Shown in pieces: positions 13,602 through 20,073 of a DNA stretch of 20,073 nucleotides (its first letter is position 1; each line of letters begins with the position of its first letter). This stretch comes from QHBQ01 sp038230695 (GTDB lineage: Bacteria > Chloroflexota > Chloroflexia > QHBQ01), in NCBI GenBank assembly GCA_038230695.1, contig JBBRMT010000063.1, positions 1 through 20,073 of the forward strand, read 5' to 3'. Under the pieces are notes generated by a model. The model saw only the letters and a list, made by a program, of their open reading frames with translations. It did not search any database and had not been told where the DNA came from. The position numbers and the translations under genes are program-made.

Positions 13602-14933
13602 TTATCCTTCAGGCTGCTGCGCCCTATATTCCTGCGCCAGCCCTGTGGCCGTCTCCTTGTCATCCTGATCGAGACTGCCATCCAACACCAGTCCCAGAAG
13701 ATAATCCTTCAGCGGAGCAATCCAGCGTCCGGGCGGGCGGTTGAACATCGCCATAAGTTCATTGCCATCCAGCGGGCTGTGCATCCTGGCAACCTCGGCC
13801 TGGGCCTGCAAGTCGGTGATGCGGGCAGCGAGGCGGTCAATTCGTTCGCGGCCTGCAGCAACCTTCTGCTGGTTGCCAGTGGTCAGATCTGCCTTCGCCA
13901 GTTCCAGCAACTCCGGCATCACCTCATCGGCCTCGCGGATAAAGCGACGCACCGCGCCATCGCTCCAATCGTCGTCGTACAAGCCCGCCCGCAAATGCAG
14001 TTCGATTAGCTTGCTTACCTTGTGGACAAGTTCATGCTCCATATGCAGGCGGGTCAATATCGCCCGCGCCATTTTCGCGCCGAGCATCTCATGGCCGAAG
14101 AAGTGGACCTCCCCGTTGGTTATGCCATATGTCTGCGGCTTGGCGACATCGTGCAGCAGCGCAGTCCAGCGCAGCAGCGGTGTAGCCGATATGCGACTCA
14201 GCACAATCAAGGTATGGCGATAGACATCCTTGAAGTGGTATGCGCCGGGCTGCATCGAGCGCATTGCCTCGATCTCCGGCAGACAGACGACCAGCAAACC
14301 GAGTTCGGCCAGCAAGCCCACTCCCTCAGCCGACAGCGGCGCGGTCAACAGGCTGGTTAGTTCGCGGCCCACCCGCTCCGCGCTGCACTCGGCGATGCGC
14401 GGCGCAGCGGCGACGATAGCCAGCGCGGTCTGGCCCTCGATGCGGTAGCCAAGTTGCGCGGCGAAGCGCACTCCACGCAAGGGGCGCAGCGGATCCTCCT
14501 CGAAGCGGGCGGCAGGATTCTCCACCCCTCGAATAATGCCGCCAGCCAGATCATCCTGCCCGCCGAACGGGTCATAAAGTGCGCCACTCAACAGGTCGCG
14601 GGCCATCGCGTTGATGGTGAAGTCGCGGTGCGCCAGATCCTGATCCAGGTTCTGACCGAACACGCCTGCCGCTTCGGTGCGGAAGGTGGTTATCTCAATA
14701 GTTATATCATCATGGATCAGGCTGACCGTGCCGAACTTCTCGCCGAGATCGAAGGTGGTCGCTCCTACCTGCCGCGCCAGCTTACGCACTAGCTCAGGCG
14801 GCGCATCGGTGGTCAGGTCGGCATCGTGGGCAACGCGGCCCAGCAATTCATCGCGCACGCTGCCGCCCACCAGGTACAGAGTGTATCCGACGGCGGCAAA
14901 TTGGGTGGCTAGATTGTGCAGAAATGCGTCCAT
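13602..14933 (-). CDS. CCA-adding-type tRNA nucleotidyltransferase / poly(A) polymerase family, with HD domain
   Basis: 443 residues from the ATG at 14933. The open frame continues to 15023 but only by translating the heptamer array (STFYLLP repeats), so the shorter form is chosen; no Shine-Dalgarno site precedes it. The class II nucleotidyltransferase head shows LVGGSVRDELLG (21-32), catalytic Asp37 and Asp39 (HDADLTTDAP), the strand ITIEITTFRTE (77-87), HRDFTINAMA (102-111), DPFGGQDDL and EDPLRPLRGVRFAAQLG (146-162). An HD domain follows: His240, His261-Asp262 (LLHDVAKP), His280. The enzyme should add or repair the 3' CCA of tRNA; some relatives add only part of CCA or poly(A). It lies in the PgeF-YggS run. 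Confidence 0.9.
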   Translation of the reverse strand: MDAFLHNLATQFAAVGYTLYLVGGSVRDELLGRVAHDADLTTDAPPELVRKLARQVGATTFDLGEKFGTVSLIHDDITIEITTFRTEAAGVFGQNLDQDLAHRDFTINAMARDLLSGALYDPFGGQDDLAGGIIRGVENPAARFEEDPLRPLRGVRFAAQLGYRIEGQTALAIVAAAPRIAECSAERVGRELTSLLTAPLSAEGVGLLAELGLLVVCLPEIEAMRSMQPGAYHFKDVYRHTLIVLSRISATPLLRWTALLHDVAKPQTYGITNGEVHFFGHEMLGAKMARAILTRLHMEHELVHKVSKLIELHLRAGLYDDDWSDGAVRRFIREADEVMPELLELAKADLTTGNQQKVAAGRERIDRLAARITDLQAQAEVARMHSPLDGNELMAMFNRPPGRWIAPLKDYLLGLVLDGSLDQDDKETATGLAQEYRAQQPEG

Positions 14934-14941
14934 AAGTAATA

Positions 14942-15004
14942 GGTAGAAGGTAGAAGGTAGAAGGTAGAAGGTGGAAGATGGAAGGTAGAAGGTGGAAGGT
15001 GGAA
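14942..15004. repeat. Heptamer tandem array (GGTAGAA type), nine units
   Basis: Nine consecutive 7-base units: GGTAGAA four times, GGTGGAA, GATGGAA, GGTAGAA, GGTGGAA, GGTGGAA. On the - strand the units read TTCTACC and end 8 bases before the CCA-enzyme start codon. The same unit occurs at 15793-15813. Confidence 0.85.
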
Positions 15005-15020
15005 GATTTAGGCACTCGCC

Positions 15021-15055
15021 CACTATTCACCATTTACCATTCACCTTTTACCATT
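15021..15055. repeat. Second heptamer array (CACCATT / TACCATT), five units
   Basis: Units CACTATT, CACCATT, TACCATT, CACCTTT, TACCATT run up to the stop codon of yggS (15060). With the array at 14942-15004 they fill nearly the whole gap between yggS and the CCA-enzyme gene. Confidence 0.7.
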
Positions 15056-15059
15056 ACCC

Positions 15060-15782
15060 TCACTGTCTTTCGCCAAAGATGGCCCGCCCCAGGCGGATGC
15101 TGGTTGCGCCCTCCTCGATGGCAAGCTCGAAGTCATCGCTCATGCCCATGCTCAGTTCCCAGCAGGGGTGGCGACGCTTGTCCAATTGACCGCGCAGACT
15201 TTCGCCCAACCCACGCAGGGTGGCGAACACGTGGCGCAACTCGCTATCTGCCGCTCCAGCGGGTGCGATGCTCATCAAGCCTTCAACACGCAAATGCACG
15301 CTGTTTTCCGATACATATCCCGTAAGTTCTGATGCTTGTTCGATACTGATTCCGCTCTTGCTAGCCTCGCCCGCGACGTTCACCTCGATGTAGACTGGTA
15401 CGATGCGTCCCAGCTTCGCGGCCTCCCTCTCGATCGCATCGGCCAGCCTGACGCTGTCCAACGTTTCGATCACGTTGACCCGCGCCAGGGCCTGCTTCAC
15501 CTTGTTGGTTTGCAGATGGCCGATCAGGTGGAGGTTGGCATCGGGCAGGGTGGCGAACTTGGCGACTGCCTCGGCCACGTAGTTCTCACCAAACGTATAC
15601 AGCCCGGCCTCGTAGGCGGCCTGCACCATCGCCAACGGCTGGGTCTTACTCACCGCGCAGATATGCACCCCCGCTGCGTTACGCCCTGCTCGCTGGCAGG
15701 TAGCGGCGATGCGCTCCTGGATGCGAACCAGCCGCTGCGCGATTTCAATGCTGAGGGTTGAGTGCGGGTGAATTATGTCCAT
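15060..15782 (-). CDS. yggS: YggS/YlmE family PLP-binding protein (PLP homeostasis)
   Basis: 240 residues from the ATG at 15782; the longer frame runs through a heptamer array and into pgeF antisense and is rejected. No Shine-Dalgarno is visible. The alanine-racemase-like barrel signature is clear: ICAVSKTQPL with PLP-binding Lys46, YTFGENYVAEAVAKF, HLIGHLQTNKVKQAL, VYIEVNVAGEASKSGIS, LRVEGLMSIAP and LSMGMSDDFELAIEEGATSIRLGRAIFG. The protein binds pyridoxal phosphate without racemase activity and keeps cellular PLP and amino-acid pools balanced. It follows pgeF by 47 bp; the two are also neighbours (ylmD-ylmE) near ftsZ in many Gram-positive bacteria. Confidence 0.93.
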   Translation of the reverse strand: MDIIHPHSTLSIEIAQRLVRIQERIAATCQRAGRNAAGVHICAVSKTQPLAMVQAAYEAGLYTFGENYVAEAVAKFATLPDANLHLIGHLQTNKVKQALARVNVIETLDSVRLADAIEREAAKLGRIVPVYIEVNVAGEASKSGISIEQASELTGYVSENSVHLRVEGLMSIAPAGAADSELRHVFATLRGLGESLRGQLDKRRHPCWELSMGMSDDFELAIEEGATSIRLGRAIFGERQ

Positions 15783-15792
15783 AGCAAATATA

Positions 15793-15813
15793 GGTAGAAG
15801 GTAGAAGGTAGAA
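15793..15813. repeat. Heptamer tandem array (GGTAGAA), three units
   Basis: Three exact GGTAGAA units between pgeF and yggS. On the - strand the array (TTCTACC) ends 10 bases before the yggS start codon, similar in placement to the array before the CCA-enzyme gene. Confidence 0.8.
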
Positions 15814-15829
15814 TAAGGATCCGTTGAGC

Positions 15830-16813
15830 CTAAACGGTCGGCTGGTTGGTCAATCCGATCATCGCAACAAATCGTCGCCCTGCCTGTTGCGTACCATCGG
15901 CGCGGGCGGAGAAGAACCGATCGTTGTGGTGGATGGTGCAGATGGCAGCAGTTTCGATGTTCGCGGGTGGCACGCCTGCCGCTTCCAGTACGCCGCGATT
16001 GGCCGCCCACAGGTTGAAGATGGCGTGACCGGACGGCTGTTCGCTGAAGTTCAGCAACTCATTGTGGTGTGGAAAGGCGGTTTGCACTGCCGCAATCACT
16101 TCCTCGCTCACCTGGTAGCAGCACGGCCCCGCCGCCGGACCGATGCCGCAGAGCAAGTCGGCAGGTTTGGTGTCAAACTCGTGGGCCATCATAGCCACAA
16201 CTTCAGCGCCGATTTGCGCCACTGTGCCGCGCCAGCCAGCGTGGGCGATTGCTACTGCCTGCTGGCGCGGGTCGTAGAACAGCAATGGGGTGCAGTCGGC
16301 GTAGACGTTCATCAGCCATACCCGCGCCTCGTCGCTGCAGAGGCCATCCGCCTCGGCCACAGGTGGCTTGGCTGGGCCAACCTCGTCGCGCCACTCCGCG
16401 GCTGGCCGCCACGCCTGCAGGCGGATGCCCGCGCCACCATCTGCGCTACTTACCCGTACCACCCGATTGCCATGCACCTGCCGCGCCGCCACAATGCGCT
16501 CAGGTTCGATGCCCAGCGCGGCGGTGAGATAGCGCCAGTTCGCCGCCGTCGCTTGCGTCGGGTAGCCTTCTGCCCGATAACCCAGATTGAAGTCCACAAC
16601 TCCTACCCCACCGGGGGAGGCTGGGAGGGGGTCGTCATCGGCTAGATAATCCAACAGGCCAACCCGCGCATCGGTTGACCCGTTGGCTGAAACGTGGTTG
16701 AATTGGACGGGCCGCTGCCGCTGCGTGATCGCGTGCAGCAAACCGGGCTGGGCGCTGAGGTTGGCGAAGCGGAAGAAGGGCGCGACTGTAGGGCTAGTGT
16801 TGGACGCTGCCAT
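15830..16813 (-). CDS. pgeF: PgeF/YlmD family purine nucleoside phosphorylase-like protein (laccase domain, DUF152)
   Basis: 327 residues; ATG at 16813 lies inside the end of the upstream acidic-protein gene (20-bp overlap), so translation may be coupled. The copper/zinc-type site is intact: His114 (AARQVHGNRVV), Cys174 (YADCTPLLFYD) and His191 (AIAHAGWRGT); GIGPAAGPCCYQV follows. Known members act on adenosine and related purine nucleosides, and E. coli PgeF (YfiH) edits the amino acid at position 2 of peptidoglycan stem peptides. The protein is longer than usual (about 250-280): residues about 58-70 (ADDDPLPASPGGV) are an extra Pro/Gly-rich segment encoded by a GC-rich palindromic sequence. 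The rest of the domain is standard. Confidence 0.9.
   Translation of the reverse strand: MAASNTSPTVAPFFRFANLSAQPGLLHAITQRQRPVQFNHVSANGSTDARVGLLDYLADDDPLPASPGGVGVVDFNLGYRAEGYPTQATAANWRYLTAALGIEPERIVAARQVHGNRVVRVSSADGGAGIRLQAWRPAAEWRDEVGPAKPPVAEADGLCSDEARVWLMNVYADCTPLLFYDPRQQAVAIAHAGWRGTVAQIGAEVVAMMAHEFDTKPADLLCGIGPAAGPCCYQVSEEVIAAVQTAFPHHNELLNFSEQPSGHAIFNLWAANRGVLEAAGVPPANIETAAICTIHHNDRFFSARADGTQQAGRRFVAMIGLTNQPTV
16602..16633. repeat. GC-rich palindromic segment inside pgeF
   Basis: CCTACCCC (16602-16609) faces GGGGGAGG (16613-16620) over a 3-base loop with one mismatch, followed by CTGGGAGGGGG. It codes for the Pro/Gly-rich insertion of PgeF on the - strand. It resembles a GGGGGAGGCTGGGAGGGGG-type repeat that I recall as common between genes of Chloroflexota; that link is from memory. 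Confidence 0.5.
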
Positions 16814-17237
16814 TGCTATCAGTCAACGGCTTGCTCTCGATTACGCCTTCCTCATCCTCGTCCGCGTCGTCAAACTCATCCTCGTCGAACTCCGCTTCAT
16901 CCTCGAAGTCGAACTCGTCGTCAATGTTGCTGACGAACTGGCGGCTGTCGCGGTCGCAGATGTAATACTCCATATCGTATTCGCCAGACACGCCCAACGG
17001 CTCGGCTAGCTCCTCCAGCACCTCGTCAACTATCTCTTGCAGGTTGGAGCCGCCCGCCTCGCCGCCATGCCAGTCCTTCCAGAACAGCACGGTGCCGACG
17101 ATTTGATCAGCGGTGTAGTGAACGTCCATCTTGCCGATGTCCATTGGCTCGCCTGCCTCATCGTTCAGGTCGAGGTCGTAGATGTAGATTTCCTCCGACG
17201 ACTCGGTGCGTACCGTGCGATGCAGTTTCAGTTTCAT
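16794..17237 (-). CDS. Uncharacterised acidic protein upstream of pgeF
   Basis: 147 residues; the ATG at 17237 is preceded by GGAGGGA at good spacing, so the longer frame to 17309 is rejected. I do not recognise the family. The first ~105 residues look like a compact alpha/beta domain (MKLKLHRTVRTESSEEIYIYDLDL … MDVHYTADQIVGTVLFWKDW … EYDMEYYICD). The tail from about 108 to 135 is almost all Asp and Glu with Phe spaced between. No signal peptide or membrane helix. It overlaps pgeF by 20 bp and would be the first gene of the - strand run. An acidic tail of this kind could bind basic partners or metal ions, but no function is claimed. Confidence 0.7.
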   Translation of the reverse strand: MKLKLHRTVRTESSEEIYIYDLDLNDEAGEPMDIGKMDVHYTADQIVGTVLFWKDWHGGEAGGSNLQEIVDEVLEELAEPLGVSGEYDMEYYICDRDSRQFVSNIDDEFDFEDEAEFDEDEFDDADEDEEGVIESKPLTDSNGSVQH

Positions 17238-17349
17238 AACCGATTTCCCTCCTCTTCCTCTATAGATATGCAGGCTGCGTTGCTGGCTGCTGGGAGGCGA
17301 ACCCCGCATTCACCCTCTGGCGGCCAGCGCGTCAACCTGTGGCTAAAGC

Positions 17350-19617
17350 CTACTTGCTCACTTCTTTCACCGCTCCGAGGATGATCTGGTCAATCACCTG
17401 CTCGACGGGAGCGCGGTCATCGGTAAATGGCGCAACGAAGCCGTAGCGGGCCGGTGCGCCCTTGTCGGGTGGTCGGATGTGGCCGACAGACTGGCTGTTG
17501 TGGAACACGATGTTCAGGCTATCGTTGTACTGGGGGTTGGCGCTGATGCGCGTGGCATTGGCGATAAAGTTGGCGATGCTACTGGCCTGATTGGTGCCAA
17601 TCACGATACTGTTATTGCTATCGGCCACGTCTATTATCCAGACGTTGGGGAAAACGGATGCCATGGTGTTGGCGGTGGCTTCGACAAGGCGCACATCGCC
17701 ATTGTAGCTGCCCGCATTTAGCACTGCCACGCCCTTTGCGCTGAGGTGGTCACGCACCTCCTGGAAGAACTCTTTGGTGGTAAGCTGGAATGGAATGTAA
17801 GGCTGGCGATAGGCATCCACGCCAATTATATCGTACTTCTGCTGGCTGGTACGCAGGAAGAAGCGGCCATCCTGCTCGTTGTTGACCACGTTTGGCTCGT
17901 TCATCGCAAAATACTGCTGCCCCACCTGCACGATGGCGGGGTCAATCTCCACGTTGTCAATATGCGTCTGCGGCCCGTAGATGCGGGTGATTTGCTTGGA
18001 GACGGTGCCAGCCGCGCTGCCGATCAGGGCCATGCTCTTGAAATCGGACGGCTGATAGTTGGCGTTGAAGTATGGGGCAATAGCAAAATAATCCCACGGC
18101 CCGCCCACCTCGATTTGCTTGGGGTCGCTGGTGTACTTGCTGTGGATGGCGTGGCCCTCGTTTAGCGCAAGATATTTCCAGTCGCGCTGCCTATCGTTGT
18201 AATCCAGCACCTGGATGTAGTTGTACTCGCTCTCCCGCTCGGCCACCAGCGTGCCGTAAGGGGCGGGCTTGATTACGCTGGGCGGCGCGATGAAGAACAA
18301 CGCGACTACTCCAACCAGCAGTGCAGCAGTTATTATCGCTCTAGCGGGGGCGAGGCGTAGCAGACCCACTGCGCCTACCACCACCAGCACGCCCGCGAAC
18401 ATCAGCATAGTGCGGCTGGTGCCATAAGCGGGGATGAGCAGCAGTACCGGCAGGAAGATGCCCACAAAACTGCCCACCGTACTGAGCGAGTAGATGCTGC
18501 CCGCCACCTCCCCACCATCGCTGACATCGCTGAGGCTAAGGCGGGTGGCAAAGGGCGATACCATCCCCAGCAGGGTGATCGGCAGGGCAAACAGGATAAT
18601 GATCGCGACTGATGCGCCGACGAAGCCATCGCTGCTAACCCCGGCAAATGCGCCCAGCGTCCACTCCAACACCGGCTGGGCCAGCAACGGCACGAGGGCA
18701 AACAACAGGCCGCCCGCCAGCACGATCTGGTAGAGTAGAGTAGGGCGGGGATAGCGATCCGCCAGCCTGCCGCCGAAGTAGTAGCCGATGGTGAGGTAAG
18801 CTAGCACCAGACCGATAAGGGCGGCCCAGATTAGCTGGCTGCTGCCGAAATAGGGGGTGATTAGCCGACTGGAGAGCATCTCCATCGCCAGGTCGGCCAT
18901 CCCGCCGGTGAAGACGATTAGCAGCAGCAACGCGGTGGGGCTACGTCCGTTACGCACCGTCGCCAAACCCAAGAGAGCGACAATCACCAGGGTGGCGGCG
19001 AAGACCAGCATGGTTACATTGGTGCCATAGGCGGGCATCAGGAACAGCACCGGCACAAAGGTGCCAACGATGCTGCCCACCGTGCTGAGGGCGTAGATGC
19101 TGCCCGCCACGCGTCCGCCGTTGCCAACACTACCCAGACTGAGTCGAATGGCGAATGGCGAGACCATACCCATAATCGTCATCGGCACCGCGAATAGCGC
19201 GACCACTGCGACCAACGAACCGACGAAACCGCCCACGCTGCTGTCGGTAAAGGCGGAAAGCGAAAAGCTGAGGATGGGTTGAGCAATCCAGGGGATGAGC
19301 GCGAATAGAAACCCGGCAACTGCGACTAGCTGGTAGAGCAACGTTATACGCGGCCACCGATCGGCAACCCTGCCACCGAGGTAGTAGCCAATGGTCAGAT
19401 AAATCAGCACCAGGCCGATAACCACTGCCCAGATCAGCTGGCTGCTGCCGAAGTAGGGCTGTAGCAGGCGACTGGATAGCATCTCCATCGCCAGCCCGCT
19501 CATCCCCGACGTGAACACGACCAGCAGCAAGAGAGGCTGCGAAACCGCCGCCTCTGCCCTGTCCGGCACCGTTGCCGCAGTTGTCACCTTGCCGCTCTGT
19601 TCCTGTAGCGCCGCCAT
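17350..19617 (-). CDS. Fused membrane / spermidine-synthase-like protein with duplicated membrane module
   Basis: 755 residues; ATG with GGGAGA six bases upstream. Two membrane modules, about 28-220 and 229-421, align without gaps at an offset of 201 residues: AMEMLSSRL, PYFGSSQLIWA, YLTIGYY.GGR.ADR.PR, GMVSPFA.RLSL, VAGSIY.LSTVGS.VG and PAYGT recur in each. One more hydrophobic helix lies at about 427-444. The C-terminal domain (about 450-750) has the spermidine-synthase/SAM fold: IGSAAGTVSKQITRIYG (532-548) in place of the GGGxG loop, NVEIDPAIVQVGQQYF (555-570), DGRFFLRTS (583-591), YDIIGVDAY (595-603). Family members are annotated 'fused MFS/spermidine synthase'; actual polyamine synthesis is doubtful given the altered loop. 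It might move and modify a substrate, but this is inference. Confidence 0.83.
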   Translation of the reverse strand: MAALQEQSGKVTTAATVPDRAEAAVSQPLLLLVVFTSGMSGLAMEMLSSRLLQPYFGSSQLIWAVVIGLVLIYLTIGYYLGGRVADRWPRITLLYQLVAVAGFLFALIPWIAQPILSFSLSAFTDSSVGGFVGSLVAVVALFAVPMTIMGMVSPFAIRLSLGSVGNGGRVAGSIYALSTVGSIVGTFVPVLFLMPAYGTNVTMLVFAATLVIVALLGLATVRNGRSPTALLLLIVFTGGMADLAMEMLSSRLITPYFGSSQLIWAALIGLVLAYLTIGYYFGGRLADRYPRPTLLYQIVLAGGLLFALVPLLAQPVLEWTLGAFAGVSSDGFVGASVAIIILFALPITLLGMVSPFATRLSLSDVSDGGEVAGSIYSLSTVGSFVGIFLPVLLLIPAYGTSRTMLMFAGVLVVVGAVGLLRLAPARAIITAALLVGVVALFFIAPPSVIKPAPYGTLVAERESEYNYIQVLDYNDRQRDWKYLALNEGHAIHSKYTSDPKQIEVGGPWDYFAIAPYFNANYQPSDFKSMALIGSAAGTVSKQITRIYGPQTHIDNVEIDPAIVQVGQQYFAMNEPNVVNNEQDGRFFLRTSQQKYDIIGVDAYRQPYIPFQLTTKEFFQEVRDHLSAKGVAVLNAGSYNGDVRLVEATANTMASVFPNVWIIDVADSNNSIVIGTNQASSIANFIANATRISANPQYNDSLNIVFHNSQSVGHIRPPDKGAPARYGFVAPFTDDRAPVEQVIDQIILGAVKEVSK

Positions 19618-19634
19618 CGTTTCTCCCTTATGCC

Positions 19635-19657
19635 AGGGCGAACCGTTGTTCGCTCCC
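19635..19657. repeat. Dispersed element GGGCGAAC-CGTT-GTTCGCTC
   Basis: GGGCGAAC (19636-19643) pairs with GTTCGCTC (19648-19655) over 8 bp with one G-T wobble and a 4-base loop. It lies in the predicted leader of the spermidine-synthase-like gene, 18 bp upstream of its start codon, and is the most complete copy of the element in the window. Confidence 0.55.
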
Positions 19658-19697
19658 GTGTCAGCGCGCTAGTGGAATAGGTCAAGCGCGTGCCGCT

Positions 19698-19726
19698 ATT
19701 ATACAAGAGAATGGGGTGGCAAGCAA
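19698..19726 (-). promoter_or_regulatory. Promoter of the spermidine-synthase-like gene
   Basis: Read on the - strand: TTGCTT (19721-19726), 17-bp spacer, perfect TATAAT (19698-19703). The -35 matches only three of six bases. Start near 19691 gives a leader of about 75 nt containing the GGGCGAAC hairpin. Confidence 0.55.
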
Positions 19727-19734
19727 ACACAGCA

Positions 19735-20073
19735 TTAGCGCGGTAAGATACCCTCATACTTTCGCTGCGCCCGCCCCCAGGCGATGCCTACTGAGGTACT
19801 CATTACTGCCGGCACGATGTAGTACATTGCAACACCGAAATCCGGACTGAGCAGAATAGTGGCAAGGATTGACAGCGCGGCAGTGGTTGGCATAACCGCA
19901 ATCTGGAATGTGGTCAGTGGTATCTCATACGGCTTCACCTCTCTGGTAATCAGGTTATACCCGCGACTAGCGTATAGCCACACTATGATGAGCAGCACAC
20001 CGATAATCAGGTTATCGCCACTGTAGATTAGCACTGTGTTGACCCCGACCGGAATAACTTTAGTAAACAAATC
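19735..20073 (-). CDS. TMEM175/DUF1211-like membrane protein (5' truncated by window edge)
   Basis: The frame is open to the right edge, so these 112 residues are a C-terminal fragment; the TTG at 20070 is not a credible start. Three hydrophobic stretches are visible: about VNTVLIYSGDNLIIGVLLII, IAVMPTTAALSILATILL and GVAMYYIVPAVMSTSVGIAWG. The pattern NLIIGVLLIIVWLYASRGYNLIT followed by two helices resembles the C-terminal half of the TMEM175/DUF1211 potassium-channel-like family. The channel filter region, if present, is outside the window, so function cannot be tested here. It ends in a basic tail (RAQRKYEGILPR). The following gene on the same strand has its own promoter 30 bp downstream. 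Confidence 0.5.
   Translation of the reverse strand, partial: DLFTKVIPVGVNTVLIYSGDNLIIGVLLIIVWLYASRGYNLITREVKPYEIPLTTFQIAVMPTTAALSILATILLSPDFGVAMYYIVPAVMSTSVGIAWGRAQRKYEGILPR

Noticed and set aside
14934..15023. N-terminal extension of the CCA enzyme through STFYLLP repeats
   Set aside because: It is a translation of the heptamer array, starts at GTG without a ribosome binding site, and the family begins near the ATG at 14933.
14942..15055. Possible CRISPR array
   Set aside because: Units are 7 bases in direct tandem with no spacers, and there are no cas genes.
15824..16645. + strand open frame of 273 codons opposite pgeF
   Set aside because: PgeF on the other strand has all metal ligands and family motifs; this frame is its shadow.

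Overview
The window looks like a chromosomal segment of a bacterium in the phylum Chloroflexota. The strongest pointer is the pair of C-terminal ~84-residue modules (YW..xGGLAxFGYPISD … QYFERAxFExHPEN) in the secreted protein at 10558-12636, a module I know mainly from Chloroflexota exported proteins. Intergenic heptanucleotide tandem repeats, GGGCGAAC-type dispersed palindromes and a fused membrane/spermidine-synthase-like protein fit this. The assignment is inference from family knowledge and no genus is proposed. The DNA is moderately GC-rich. Genes use ATG, GTG and TTG starts, mostly with clear Shine-Dalgarno sites. No rRNA, tRNA, CRISPR array, transposase or phage gene was seen.

Left part (1-5123): the tail of a DUF4291 protein, a nicotinamidase-like isochorismatase-fold hydrolase and a THUMP-like methyltransferase lie on the + strand. 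A DinB-fold protein faces them on the - strand. Two tandem ADP-ribosylglycohydrolase paralogues follow, the second starting on the last base of the first one's stop codon.

Centre (5124-10299): a good sigma-70-type promoter drives a morphogenesis-type cassette: a membrane-anchored LytM/M23 peptidase, a bactofilin and an unrecognised protein with an apparent internal repeat. It ends in a terminator shared with a convergent nicotinate phosphoribosyltransferase. The latter has its own near-consensus promoter and a heptamer array in its leader. A trans-aconitate methyltransferase-like gene follows on + behind an extended -10 element.

Right part (10300-20073): a secreted PQQ-type beta-propeller protein with two Chloroflexota-type repeats is followed by a small DUF4177-like gene. 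Convergent to these is a five-gene - strand run: acidic protein, PgeF, YggS, CCA-adding-type nucleotidyltransferase with HD domain, and HAD hydrolase. The pgeF-yggS adjacency matches the ylmD-ylmE pairing of other bacteria. Upstream on the same strand are a 755-residue protein with a duplicated ~201-residue membrane module fused to a spermidine-synthase-like domain, and the C-terminal part of a TMEM175/DUF1211-like membrane protein cut by the window edge.

Most genes are recognisable housekeeping or accessory families. The less ordinary signals are the heptamer arrays (including two that sit where the ribosome binding sites of the CCA enzyme and yggS should be), a perfect 13-bp hairpin inside the bactofilin reading frame, a GC-rich palindromic segment in frame within pgeF, the tandem glycohydrolase pair with one diverging metal site, and the duplicated membrane module of the spermidine-synthase-like protein.
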